The position numbers and the translations under genes are program-made. From positions 124,001 through 188,000 of the forward strand of contig OY970239.1 in the NCBI GenBank assembly GCA_963715405.1: 64,000 bases of DNA, given 5' to 3'. Under the pieces are notes generated by a model that searched no databases, was not told the DNA's origin, and was given only the letters and a program-made list of their open reading frames with translations. This DNA comes from JALZKA01 sp963715405 (GTDB lineage: Bacteria; Actinomycetota; Thermoleophilia; Solirubrobacterales; 70-9). Shown in pieces: positions 51,640-60,932 of this stretch. Position 1 is the stretch's first letter, and each line of letters begins with the position of its first letter.

Positions 51640-51765
51640 GCCGTCTCCTTCCGTCGCTTTCGCGCGATCCAGCTTGTCACGCCTACCCCGGAACCTGCGC
51701 GCTGACGCATGGACTTCTTCTACGCTGGGTATGTGCTTCGAGTGAGCAGGGATCCAAGTCCTCAT

Positions 51766-52680
51766 ATGCCGCTAGCGACCTTCGCGGTCGCGCTCGTCTG
51801 CCTGGCGGCTCCCGCCGTCGCCGGCGCCGTCAAGACCGGCGAGTCGCCGCGCGAGGTTCGCCAGTACTGGACTCAAGAGCGCATGGCGAGCGCGATCCCG
51901 GGCGACCAGCTGCTCGCAGGCGTCCTACCTCCCGTGCCCGGGCTGGGCGACCTCGGCCTGGGTGGCGGCGACGCGCAGGCGAGGGGACAGGTCCACGCAA
52001 CAAGGGTCGCCGATCCGCGCAAGCCAGGGGTGCGGACCCACGGCAAGGTGTTCTTCACGCTGGGCGGGCTCAACTACGTCTGCTCGGGAACCTCCGTCAA
52101 CGCACCGAACAAAAGCCTCGTCGTGACCGCTGGCCACTGCACGCACGGCAATGGCAGCTACGCGTCGAGGTTCATGTTCGCACCCGCCTTCGACAGCGGC
52201 CCTTCGCGCTTCGGAAGGTGGACGGCGAGGAAGCTGAAGGCCACACCGCAATGGGAGAACTCGGAGAACATCCGCTACGACGCCGCCTTCGCGACGATGG
52301 CCGAGCGGAAGGGCAGGAAGCTTGGAGCGGTCGTTGGCTCGAGGGGGATCGCCTTCAATCAGCGAGGGTCAAGCTTCGATGTCTTCGGATACCCGGCGGA
52401 GGAAAGGTTCAGTGGGCAGCAGATGTACCGCTGCGACTCAAACGCTCAAGGGACAGACTCCGGCCCGGCCCCCGCGCCAACCCGCATCTCGTGCGACATG
52501 ACCGGTGGGTCAAGCGGCGGCGGCTGGGTGATCGGAGGTGGCCGGGTCAACTCGGTCGTCTCCTACGGGTACGAATGCACGATCCCGATCGGGCCTATCT
52601 GCCAGAACGAAGAGGAGGGAAACCTCTTCGGCCCCTACTTCGGCAACGACGTCAAGCAGCTCTACAACTCGCAGAAGTAA
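51766..52680 (+). CDS. secreted trypsin-like serine protease
   Basis: About 304 residues. PLATFAVALVCLAAPAVAGA at the N-terminus is a signal peptide, cleaved near AGA. The catalytic His is in VVTAGHCTHG, the Asp in YDAAFATM, and the Ser in TGGSSGGGWV, the chymotrypsin fold of V8/glutamyl-endopeptidase-like enzymes. Six cysteines could form disulfides. The start at ATG 51766 is preceded by GCAGGGAT; in-frame starts at 51709 (ATG) and 51742 (GTG) are possible. It is divergent from acs. Confidence 0.85.
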   Translation: MPLATFAVALVCLAAPAVAGAVKTGESPREVRQYWTQERMASAIPGDQLLAGVLPPVPGLGDLGLGGGDAQARGQVHATRVADPRKPGVRTHGKVFFTLGGLNYVCSGTSVNAPNKSLVVTAGHCTHGNGSYASRFMFAPAFDSGPSRFGRWTARKLKATPQWENSENIRYDAAFATMAERKGRKLGAVVGSRGIAFNQRGSSFDVFGYPAEERFSGQQMYRCDSNAQGTDSGPAPAPTRISCDMTGGSSGGGWVIGGGRVNSVVSYGYECTIPIGPICQNEEEGNLFGPYFGNDVKQLYNSQK

Positions 52681-52697
52681 GCCGCACCTATCACCGG

Positions 52698-54293
52698 TCA
52701 GATCCCGGCCGCCACGCGCTTTCGGTGGGCGCGGATCTCGGACATGATGCGCTCGAGACGCGGCTCGGTCGAGGAGTCCACGTGTGTCATGCCGGCGGCG
52801 ATGGCGGGATGGACCGAAGCGATTCGCTCGTGCATCGCTTGGGCGACCGCGCGATAGGTCGGGTGCCCTTCGCGGCCTGAGCGAAGCTCACAGAGGTGCA
52901 TCGCCTCGCGGGCATTCAGGTCGAGGATGTAGCGAATCCGGTAGCCGAGGCAGAGGGCGTAAGGCGCTGCGTCCGCGAGACCCGCGGCCTCGAGCCGGGT
53001 GAACTCGGCCCGTGAGGTCTCAAGAGCGCGGCGGTATAGGTCGCCGGCGCCGGCCTCGGTCACTTCGGCCGGGACGCCTGCGCCCAGTTCGGGACCGAGG
53101 CGCTGCCACTGGCAGGTCAGCATCCGGTGGCGCTGAAGGTCCCGGAAACCGCCGTAATCCGAAACGATCTCGAAGCGGTAGCGGATCGCCTCCCAGCCGC
53201 GGCCGGGGCGGTGTCGGCGGTTCTGTCGCGCGCCGGCCAGCTCCGCGATCAGCTCAGCGCGCTCGAGCGGGTCCAGCGCGTCGATGCGGCGGTTGATCTC
53301 GGCCTCGCTGACGCCGGTTGACTCATAAAGGGACGACGCAAGAAGGTCCGCTTCGGTGCCGTCGACGTGGACCAGCTCGACGGAGGGGGCGTCGGCGGGC
53401 TCACGGCGATCGAGTCCCAGCCGGGCAACCGCGCTTTCCGTGGCCTCGCGCCGCGAGCGCAAATACGCGATCCACTCGCCGCCGCGCTCGGGGCGGTCGA
53501 CGCGCGCGACGAAGCTGGGGATCACGTGGCGGAGCTCTTCGAGGATCAGGGATCCGAACTCGCGCGCTTCGGGCAGGGGCGATGCGAAGAGCCGCAGGAG
53601 CAGTTGCTCGTACGCCTGGCCTGAAGCAAAGATCCCAACGTGGCTGAGTGTCGACGCGGGCAGTAGGCCGCGCAGAAGGTCGAGCGCCTTCGCGCGGATT
53701 GAGCTTCGCCATGCGCCCTCGGGCTCATCCCCGCGCGGCCACCGCTCGGCGGCCCACTCCATGACGACGCGAAGCCCTTCTGAGTAATCGCTGAAGACCG
53801 AGTCCATCGCCTCGCGGTATGCGGGGCCGAGATCGTCGTCGGAGTAGAAGCGGTAGCCGCCGCCGGGTATCGGCTGGTCGTAGGCGATGTAGCGGGTCGA
53901 CTGCTCGAGATAGGCGGCCAGACGGCCGCGCTGGAGGATCTTTGTCAGCAGGTTCGAGGTCCACTCACAGGCGAGGTGAGCGCCGCCCACCTGCGCGATC
54001 GAGTCGTCGCCGTAACCGATGAAGACGCGCTCGTAAAGCCCTGCGGCACGCTCGCCCTCCTCGCCGTCGAACGGCCGGGCGCCCGTGCCGGTCTCGCCCG
54101 CGAATTCGTCCAGATAGAGCCGGCGAAGCGTGCCGCCCCACCGCGAGTAGCGGGCGAACATGGCGCCCTTGACCGTCTCGGGGAGGTTGCGAAGGGCGAA
54201 GACGGGCCGGTCTAGGTTCGTGAAATGCGGGGTGAGCAGAGCTTGCTCTGAAGGGGTGAACTCTTCGACGGGGTATTGCACGGGAGCGCGCAT
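52698..54293 (-). CDS. tandem ThyX-like (FAD-dependent thymidylate synthase-like) protein
   Basis: 531 residues, about twice a normal ThyX subunit (220-250). The two halves each look like a ThyX fold. The first has RGRLAAYLEQSTRY (122-135), which keeps the STRY part of the signature but has RGR where RHR is usual. The second has RHRMLTCQWQRLG (388-400) and LNAREAMHLCELR, keeping RHR but losing the serine. One composite active site may be shared, or the enzyme may have drifted. If active, it methylates dUMP with methylene-tetrahydrofolate and FAD. Its ATG follows the TAG of a 55-residue gene by 1 base. Confidence 0.8.
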   Translation of the reverse strand: MRAPVQYPVEEFTPSEQALLTPHFTNLDRPVFALRNLPETVKGAMFARYSRWGGTLRRLYLDEFAGETGTGARPFDGEEGERAAGLYERVFIGYGDDSIAQVGGAHLACEWTSNLLTKILQRGRLAAYLEQSTRYIAYDQPIPGGGYRFYSDDDLGPAYREAMDSVFSDYSEGLRVVMEWAAERWPRGDEPEGAWRSSIRAKALDLLRGLLPASTLSHVGIFASGQAYEQLLLRLFASPLPEAREFGSLILEELRHVIPSFVARVDRPERGGEWIAYLRSRREATESAVARLGLDRREPADAPSVELVHVDGTEADLLASSLYESTGVSEAEINRRIDALDPLERAELIAELAGARQNRRHRPGRGWEAIRYRFEIVSDYGGFRDLQRHRMLTCQWQRLGPELGAGVPAEVTEAGAGDLYRRALETSRAEFTRLEAAGLADAAPYALCLGYRIRYILDLNAREAMHLCELRSGREGHPTYRAVAQAMHERIASVHPAIAAGMTHVDSSTEPRLERIMSEIRAHRKRVAAGI

Positions 54294-54294
54294 A

Positions 54295-54462
54295 CTAGAT
54301 GGACCAGCCGAAGACCAGAACCCTTTCCGCCACCAGCGAATCGATCAGCCCGACGACTTCTACAGTCGCTCGGTGAGCAGGGGCGAATCGGCGCTCGCCC
54401 GGGCGCGGCGGCGCGACGTCAGGAGCTTCTAGCTCGCGGGCGACAGTTGCCTCGGGTTGCAT
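54295..54462 (-). CDS. 55-residue protein coupled to the ThyX-like gene
   Basis: An intact short frame (start MQPEATVAREL, end VERVLVFGWSI-like: AERVLVFGWSI). The ATG at 54462 has AGAGGG 5 nt upstream, and the TAG ends 1 base before the ThyX-like ATG, so the two are translationally coupled. The first half is Pro/Arg/Glu-rich; the second half (TVEVVGLIDSLVAERVLVFGW) is a hydrophobic helix-strand. No family recognised. Its codon use follows the genome. Confidence 0.6.
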   Translation of the reverse strand: MQPEATVARELEAPDVAPPRPGERRFAPAHRATVEVVGLIDSLVAERVLVFGWSI

Positions 54463-54666
54463 CACGTCCCTCTACCGGTCGAGGGTGATGCTAATCCCGA
54501 TCATCGCGACCTAGCCGATTTGAGGTAACCACGCCCCAACGGCGTCGGACGCCCACTAAACCTTGCGGCGCCGAAGGCGCTTGGGGGCTCAAGCTGTCCT
54601 TCCGCCCCGGCTTTTCGACTGCGACGCGTAGGAGTAAGCGGTGCGTATAAAGGGAACGCAACGGCC
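54463..54666. other. non-coding gap between divergent genes
   Basis: With the small gene before it, this is the only stretch over 300 bases without a long gene; 204 bases remain non-coding. It holds CCCTC/GAGGG and GCGCC-GAA-GGCGC hairpins and a TATAAAG at about 54648 near the plus-strand gene. I see no further gene or RNA. Confidence 0.5.
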
Positions 54667-55926
54667 ATGAGGCTTGGGCCGGTCAGCTCGACCCTGACCC
54701 GCGGGTACGGCACCCTGGCGGGCCTGGGGATCATCGGAGCCGCGCTCCTCGCGGTGCCCTCCACGCTGCTCTTGGACCCGGCACCTCCGCCCGAGGCCTA
54801 CCTCTCTACGGTTGCCGGGCTCGTCACCGGCCTTGCATGCATCGCGCTCCCGTGGGAGCGGATGGACCCGCGCTGGCTTCACCTCGTGGCCGTGCTCGCC
54901 ACGGTCGAGGCGGCGTGGGCAGTGGCCGTCTTCGGACGGACCTACCTCGCGTTCTTCTTCCTGATCGCTGTGGCGATCGCGTACGTAACACCCGGCACGA
55001 AGAGCCTGCTTCCGCACCTCACTCTCATCGGAGCGGCCATCTTCGGGTCCGTGCTCTACGGACCCGAGAGTCCACGCTCCACCCTGCAGGTGGCGCTCAT
55101 CATTTATCCGCTCCTGGTCGTGACTGCCGGGATCTTCTCGTACCTGCGGCAGCGAATGGTCTCGGACCATCGCACTTACAGGTTGTTCGCGGAAGAGACC
55201 CTGTCACTCGCGAACCGGATCGCCGGCACGCCGGTCTCCGCACCGCAGACACGTCAACTCGCCGGAGACGCAGATCTTCCGGCGTGGTCAAGGCTGCGCG
55301 TCTCGGCCAGGGCGTCCGCCGCTGCGGCTTGCATCCTGGCCCTCCCGCTCATCGGCTCCGGCCTGGCCGTGGCGGGCGTGAAGCTGCCCGGATTCGCCAC
55401 CGACTACTTTGGCAGCGTCGGCATCGAGTTACCCAACCAGGACGCGGCGAGCGAGGCTGACGCGTCCAGCGAGGCTCCGAGCATTGCCCGTGCAGAAGGT
55501 CTCCACCCCGCAAGGGACGCGAACCACAGCCCACCCGAGCCGGCCGCGGTGGGAGATGGCAGGGCGGATCTTGGTGGGTCGCCCCCCGAAGGTTCGCCGG
55601 ATCGCGGAGGGGCAGGATCGAATTCCGCTGAGGCCCCTTCGGACGGTCCCGCGGGCGACGACCCCACGCCTCCTCCAGGTCCCGTAGGAAGCGGCGGCAA
55701 CGACCCGGACGACGCTGCTTCTCCCGGCGACGCGCGCCCAGCGAACCAACTGGAGGACGTCCTCGGCAAAACCCTGACAGACGTGGATGACATGCTCGGG
55801 GGGATCAACCCTGAGGACCTCGAAGAAAGCAATGGCGACGATGCGGCCGGAGGGGGCAAGGACCGTGGCGTCGCTGCCGACCGCCCCTCAGCCGAGCGAA
55901 GCGCTGATGGACTCGCCGGTCCCTGA
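54667..55926 (+). CDS. membrane protein with MASE-like sensor region and disordered tail
   Basis: 419 residues. Residues about 15-165 form five to six membrane helices similar in layout to the MASE-type sensor domains that precede diguanylate cyclases (LAFFFLIAVAIAYVTPGTKS, LRQRMVSDHRTYRLFAEET). A short cytosolic helix and one further membrane segment (about 218-238) follow. The last 170 residues are Asp/Gly/Ser/Pro/Ala-rich and disordered. No GGDEF, kinase or other output domain is present. The final 39 bases overlap nuoN on the opposite strand. Confidence 0.7.
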   Translation: MRLGPVSSTLTRGYGTLAGLGIIGAALLAVPSTLLLDPAPPPEAYLSTVAGLVTGLACIALPWERMDPRWLHLVAVLATVEAAWAVAVFGRTYLAFFFLIAVAIAYVTPGTKSLLPHLTLIGAAIFGSVLYGPESPRSTLQVALIIYPLLVVTAGIFSYLRQRMVSDHRTYRLFAEETLSLANRIAGTPVSAPQTRQLAGDADLPAWSRLRVSARASAAAACILALPLIGSGLAVAGVKLPGFATDYFGSVGIELPNQDAASEADASSEAPSIARAEGLHPARDANHSPPEPAAVGDGRADLGGSPPEGSPDRGGAGSNSAEAPSDGPAGDDPTPPPGPVGSGGNDPDDAASPGDARPANQLEDVLGKTLTDVDDMLGGINPEDLEESNGDDAAGGGKDRGVAADRPSAERSADGLAGP

Positions 55927-57441
55927 GACGAAATCGACGAGGGGTGACGGGAGGACCCCGAAGAAGACGGCAGCGAGAGCTGCGACGATGGTAAAGCCGA
56001 TGATGACCCGGCAGCGGACGCCGCTTGTCTCGCCGACCTCCCCCGACCCGCCTGCCATCGCCGGCAGGACTCGGTTGTGGGCCTCGGGCGTGGGATCCGA
56101 GAGATAGGCAGGGCGCATCCACATGGCGGCGATCACGCGCAGGTAGTAGGCGAGCGAGATCATCGTGCCGACGGCGATCATCACCCCGAGCCAGGTGAAG
56201 TCCCCCGAGACGGACGCTTCGATCAGGTACAGCTTGCCGATGAATCCAGCGGTGCCGGGCAGCCCGGCGAGCGCCAGCATCGCGATCGTGAGCGGCCAGG
56301 CGAGGATCGGCCGCTCGCGGCCGAGACCCTGAACGGCTCGGATGTCGTCCCCGAACCCGGTCTCGCGCTCCCGGATCGTAATTACGGCGAATGCGGCGAG
56401 ATTCATGAACGCGTACGCGACGAGGTAGAAGAAGAGCGCCTCGATCCCCGCCTCGTTCGCGACGACGACGCCGGCCAGCATGTACCCGGCCTGGGCGATC
56501 CCGGAGTAGCCGAGCAGGCGCTTGAGCGAGTTCTGCGTCAGCGCGCCGACGTTTCCGACCACTATCGAGACGGCGGCGAGCGCCGCGAGCGCGGGCTGCC
56601 AGTCCCCGACGGCCGGACCCAGCGCGACCTGGAAGAAGCGGGCGAGCACCGCGAACGCAGCGGCCTTGGTCGCGACGGCCATGAAGGCCGTCACCGGAGT
56701 CGGCGCGCCCTGGTAGACGTCCGGGGTCCACTGGTGAAACGGCGCGATCGAGAGCTTGAACGCGAGCCCGGTGGCGGTCAGGGCGATGCCGATCAGGATC
56801 AGTGGATCGTCAGCCAGCCCCGCGCCGATCCCCTCGCGGATGCCTGTGAAGTCGGTCGATCCCGACCCGCCGTAGATGAACGCGAGCCCGTAGAGGAGAG
56901 TCGCCGAGCCGAGGCTGCCGACGATGAGGTACTTGAGGCCTGACTCGAGCGAGAGCTGGCGCCGAAGGGCCGAACCGCAAAGGACGTAGAGCGGCACCGA
57001 GAGGAGCTCGAGGCCGACGAAGAAGATCACGAGGTTCTGGGCCATCGCGAGCAGCGCCATGCCGAGAACCGAGGCCAACACGAGTGCCTGGAACTCTCCG
57101 TGGCCGCCCGGCCCAGGCGCGCGATCGGCGGTCTCCTCGCGCCAGCTCAGCGGGATGACGAAGACTGCACACCCGATCGCGATCAGCGTCGCCACGAGCC
57201 CAAGCTCGTCAAGCCTCAGCGCGCCCGCGACGAGGTCTTCCTGTTCGCCGAACTGCCAGATCGAGAGGCCTGCGGCCGCGCCATAGGTAAGGAAGCTCGC
57301 GGCGGAGACGAGCTGCCGCTGTCCCCGGCCGGCCAAGCCGACCAGGAGGACCACCACGAGCCCCGCGGTGAGGGCGATGATCGGCGAGAGGCCGGCGTAG
57401 TCGATTTCGGGGGCGCTGAACACCTGCGCCACGACGGTCAT
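55888..57441 (-). CDS. nuoN: NADH-quinone oxidoreductase subunit N
   Basis: 517 residues, about 14 membrane helices, an antiporter-like proton channel subunit of complex I. VASVLGMALLAMAQNLVIFFVGLELLSVPLYVL holds the conserved helix-5 Glu, SLGSATLLYGLAFIYG the core, and AFKLSIAPFHQWTPDVYQGAP the lysine-bearing helix 7-8 region. Last of the nuoJKLMN run; it overlaps nuoM by 4 bases. Its stop region overlaps the plus-strand membrane gene by 39 bases. Confidence 0.97.
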   Translation of the reverse strand: MTVVAQVFSAPEIDYAGLSPIIALTAGLVVVLLVGLAGRGQRQLVSAASFLTYGAAAGLSIWQFGEQEDLVAGALRLDELGLVATLIAIGCAVFVIPLSWREETADRAPGPGGHGEFQALVLASVLGMALLAMAQNLVIFFVGLELLSVPLYVLCGSALRRQLSLESGLKYLIVGSLGSATLLYGLAFIYGGSGSTDFTGIREGIGAGLADDPLILIGIALTATGLAFKLSIAPFHQWTPDVYQGAPTPVTAFMAVATKAAAFAVLARFFQVALGPAVGDWQPALAALAAVSIVVGNVGALTQNSLKRLLGYSGIAQAGYMLAGVVVANEAGIEALFFYLVAYAFMNLAAFAVITIRERETGFGDDIRAVQGLGRERPILAWPLTIAMLALAGLPGTAGFIGKLYLIEASVSGDFTWLGVMIAVGTMISLAYYLRVIAAMWMRPAYLSDPTPEAHNRVLPAMAGGSGEVGETSGVRCRVIIGFTIVAALAAVFFGVLPSPLVDFVSGTGESISASLG

Positions 57442-58925
57442 GGCCGCACCGCCAAGTCCCCGTTCTCTTGGGCTGCGGTGACCGCGCCCACCTTGTCCTG
57501 AACCGATGCTTCCCCGCGCTTGAGGATGAGTGCCGGGTAGAGCGCCGTCGCGACGATCACGAGCACGATCGGCACGAGGACCGAAGCGTCGCGAATGCTC
57601 ATCTCGCGCGACTCGACGCCCTCGGGAAGCCGGTTGTGCATTGTCTTCTGGTAGAGGCGAAGGGCGTAGAACGCGGCCATCGCGATCCCCGCAGTCGCGA
57701 TCACGGCGAATGCCGTCTTCTCATCGAAAAGCCCGTTCAAGATGTAGAACTCGCCGACGAAGTTGGCGGAGCCCGGCATCGCCAGAGTTGCCAGCGTCAC
57801 GATCAAGAACAGCGCCGCCAGGATCGGGGCCCTCATCGCCGCGCCACCCATCTCGCGCAGGTCCTCGGTCCCGTAACGCTCTGCGAGGACCGCGATGATG
57901 AGGAAGATCGGCGCCACGACGAGGCCGTGGTTCACCATCTGGAGCACCGCGCCGTTTGCCCCGTCGGACGTGAGCGAGAACACGCCGAGGGTGATGAAGC
58001 CGAGCTGCGCGATCGATGAATAGCCCGCGATGAGGCGCACGTTCGTCTGGGTGAAGGCCATCGCGGAGCCGTAGAGAATCGAAGCGAGGGCCAGGACCAG
58101 GACGAGGTCCTGAAACTGAATCGTCGCGTCGGGGAAGATCGGCAGGACCACTCGCAAGAAGCCGTAGGCGGCGACCTTCGGGAGGACGCCGGAGAGCAGG
58201 GCGAGCACCGGAAGAGGGCACGAGCGGTACGCATCCGGCATCCACCCGTGGAGCGGGAAGGTGGGCATCTTCACCAAGAACGCGGCGGCGAAGAACAGGA
58301 AGATCCATTCCTGGGTTCCCTCCGGAAGGACGTTTGCCCGCAGGTCGGCGAGCGCGAATGAGAGCTCGCCGGTCGCTTCCGAGGTGAGGATTCCCGTCGC
58401 GATCGCCGCCACCAGCATGAGCAGCGAGCCGACGAGCGTGTAGACCATCATCTTGATCGTCGCCCTGACCCGGTCGCCCGTGCCGTAGCTCCCGACGAGG
58501 AAGAAGAACGGCACCAGCATGAGGTCGAAGAAGAGAACAAAAAGGAGGAGGTCCTGGGCGAGGAAGGCGCCCATGACGGCGAACTCTCCGATCCCCAGCA
58601 TCAGGAAGTAGTTCTTCGGGCGGTCGGGCATTCGCCACGCCGACCAAGCGAAGCTCGCTGCCCAAAGAAGCGCGGTCATAGCGACCAGGAAGAGGCTGAT
58701 GCCGTCGACGCCGAGCTGAAAGCGGACGCCCAGGCCTGGGATCCACGATTCGTCGACCACGTACTGGAGGCCCGGGACGCCGGCGTCGAACCCGGCGATG
58801 AGAGTGATCGAGAGGCCGAGGGTCGCAAGGGAGCCGAGGACCGAGACGCCGGCCGCGAAGCGGGACGGCAAGAAAGCCGCCACGATCGCCGCGCCGATCG
58901 GTACGCAGAGGATCGCGATCAGCAT
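57438..58925 (-). CDS. nuoM: NADH-quinone oxidoreductase subunit M
   Basis: 495 residues, antiporter-like membrane subunit of complex I. GIGEFAVMGAFLAQDLLLFVLFFDLMLVPFFFLV carries the conserved helix-5 acidic residue (here Asp in the usual Glu position, FFDLML). FLVKMPTFPLHGWMPDAY has the lysine of helix 7 and the loop histidine. The stop touches the nuoN start (ATGA). Confidence 0.97.
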   Translation of the reverse strand: MLIAILCVPIGAAIVAAFLPSRFAAGVSVLGSLATLGLSITLIAGFDAGVPGLQYVVDESWIPGLGVRFQLGVDGISLFLVAMTALLWAASFAWSAWRMPDRPKNYFLMLGIGEFAVMGAFLAQDLLLFVLFFDLMLVPFFFLVGSYGTGDRVRATIKMMVYTLVGSLLMLVAAIATGILTSEATGELSFALADLRANVLPEGTQEWIFLFFAAAFLVKMPTFPLHGWMPDAYRSCPLPVLALLSGVLPKVAAYGFLRVVLPIFPDATIQFQDLVLVLALASILYGSAMAFTQTNVRLIAGYSSIAQLGFITLGVFSLTSDGANGAVLQMVNHGLVVAPIFLIIAVLAERYGTEDLREMGGAAMRAPILAALFLIVTLATLAMPGSANFVGEFYILNGLFDEKTAFAVIATAGIAMAAFYALRLYQKTMHNRLPEGVESREMSIRDASVLVPIVLVIVATALYPALILKRGEASVQDKVGAVTAAQENGDLAVRP

Positions 58926-60932
58926 CTAGGAGCTCACCACCAGGAAGTACAGGGCGAGCGCGGCGAAGCCGCCGAGGACGAGGAGCGCGTAGGCGCGGAC
59001 GAACCCCGACTGCGCGCCGCGGACAAGGAGCCCGGCCTCGCGGATGGCACCGGTCGTGGCAGAGACGATGCCGTCCACGACCACGCGCTCGATCACGTTG
59101 TTCGCGAACTGCCCGGCTCGGATCACCGGGCGGTAGATCAGGACGTCGATGGCCTCGTCGAAGTACCACTTGCGCTCGAGGAAGCGGTGGACGCCCTCCA
59201 TCCGCGAGCGGAGGCGGCCGGTCAGCCCCGGCCGCGCCACGTAGGCGACGTAGGCGAGGCCGATCCCGGCGATTGCCATGAGCCCTCCAACCAGGAGGCC
59301 GAGGTAGGCAGAGCTATCCGACGGCACGATGTGGAAAAGCTCAGAATCTTCGAACGAGCCTTCGAGAAAGTGCTCCATGCCGGCCGTGATCCCGGGGAGC
59401 TGCACGACACCGGCGACGATCGAGAGCGCGGCGAGGATGGCCATCGCGATCTTCATGCCCGGAGCGCGCTCGGCGATGTGATGCTCCGAGCCGGGGAAGC
59501 CGACCTCGGTGTCCTCCTTCTCGCCCGTCGCGGGGTTGGAGTGCTCGCCGTGGGCGAGGCCACCCTGCTCGACTTCCTTCGCCTCGGCGCACGGTTCTCC
59601 AAGTACCACGCGGAAGCCGATGCGGAACGCGTAGAAGGCTGTGAGGAAGGCAGCGAGGTAGCCGCCGATGGCGAAGATCCAGTACATCCCGCCGCGCTCG
59701 GCTGCAAAGACGAGGATCTCGTCCTTGGAGAAGAACCCCGACATGAGCGGGAAGCCCGCGAGCGCGAGCCCGCCGACGATGAGCGCGAACGAAGTGAACG
59801 GCATCGCGCGCCGGAAGCCCGACATGCGGTCGATGTTCTGGGTGCCCGCCATGGCGCCGATCACCGAGCCCGCCGCCATGAAGAGGAGCGCCTTGAAGAA
59901 GGCGTGGGTCATCAGGTGGAAGATCCCGGCGGTGTACGCGCCGATGGAGACGCCGACGATCATGTAGCCGATCTGGCTCATAGTCGAGTAGGCGATGATG
60001 CGCTTGAGGTCCGTAACGACGAGGGCGATCGTCGCGGCCACGATTAGAGTCGCGAGGCCACCGAATGCCGCGATGTCCGCCGCAGTCGGCGCCAGCTCGA
60101 AGAGTGGATGGGCACGGGCGATGAGGTAGACGCCCGCGGTCACCATCGTCGCCGCGTGGATCAGCGCGGATACCGGGGTGGGTCCCTCCATGGCGTCGGG
60201 TAGCCAGGTGTGGAAGGGGATCTGCGCGGACTTCGCGAACGCGCCGACCAGAAGCAGCAGGCAAATCGCGACGATCGTGCCCTCGTTGGTCTCGAAGTGG
60301 CCGTGCGCCTGCTCGAACACGGTGAGGTAGTCGAAGGCGCCCAGTTCGCGGAAGATCAGAAACGCTGCCAGGACCAGGCCGATGTCGCCGATCACGTTGA
60401 TCACAAACGCCTTCATGCCCGCCGCGGTCGCGGTCCCGCGCCGGTACCAGTACGAGATCAGCGCATAGGAGGCAAAGCCGACGAACGCCCAGCCCACGAC
60501 GAGCAGGACGAAGTTCCCGGCGAGCACCAGCAGGAGCATCGAGAAGACAAAGAAGTTGAGGTAGCTAAAAAACCGCGCGTAGCCGCGGTCGGAGACCATG
60601 TAGGCGGTCGAGTAGAGGTGGATCAGCGCCGAGACGCCGGTGACGATCAGGCACATGACCACCGAGAGGGGGTCGACCAGGATGCCGAGCTGTATGTCCA
60701 GGCCGACCGACGTCGCGTAGTCCCAGGCGGTCGAGGTGAGCTGGCGCTCCTCCGCCGGCTCGCCCAGGAGGGTGAAGAAGGCTCCCAGAGCGGCGATGAA
60801 GGCGAGGCTGATCGCCGCGGTGCCGATCCAGCCGGCGGTTCTCCCCGGCCAGCGGCGATAGCCGAGGGCGATGACGATCGAGCCGGTGAGCGGAAAGAGG
60901 AGGACGAGCCAGGCGAAGGCGGTTGCGCTCAT
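58926..60932 (-). CDS. nuoL: NADH-quinone oxidoreductase subunit L
   Basis: 668 residues, the largest antiporter-like subunit, with the long lateral helix at the C-terminus. YLNFFVFSMLLLVLAGNFVLLVVGWAFVGFASYALI has the helix-5 region (VGWAFVG where VGWEGVG is usual, an apparent Glu-to-Ala change). GAFAKSAQIPFHTWLPDAMEGPTPVSALIHAATMVTAG has the lysine-bearing motif. Its stop is 1 base before the nuoM frame and its start overlaps nuoK by 4 bases. Confidence 0.96.
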   Translation of the reverse strand: MSATAFAWLVLLFPLTGSIVIALGYRRWPGRTAGWIGTAAISLAFIAALGAFFTLLGEPAEERQLTSTAWDYATSVGLDIQLGILVDPLSVVMCLIVTGVSALIHLYSTAYMVSDRGYARFFSYLNFFVFSMLLLVLAGNFVLLVVGWAFVGFASYALISYWYRRGTATAAGMKAFVINVIGDIGLVLAAFLIFRELGAFDYLTVFEQAHGHFETNEGTIVAICLLLLVGAFAKSAQIPFHTWLPDAMEGPTPVSALIHAATMVTAGVYLIARAHPLFELAPTAADIAAFGGLATLIVAATIALVVTDLKRIIAYSTMSQIGYMIVGVSIGAYTAGIFHLMTHAFFKALLFMAAGSVIGAMAGTQNIDRMSGFRRAMPFTSFALIVGGLALAGFPLMSGFFSKDEILVFAAERGGMYWIFAIGGYLAAFLTAFYAFRIGFRVVLGEPCAEAKEVEQGGLAHGEHSNPATGEKEDTEVGFPGSEHHIAERAPGMKIAMAILAALSIVAGVVQLPGITAGMEHFLEGSFEDSELFHIVPSDSSAYLGLLVGGLMAIAGIGLAYVAYVARPGLTGRLRSRMEGVHRFLERKWYFDEAIDVLIYRPVIRAGQFANNVIERVVVDGIVSATTGAIREAGLLVRGAQSGFVRAYALLVLGGFAALALYFLVVSS

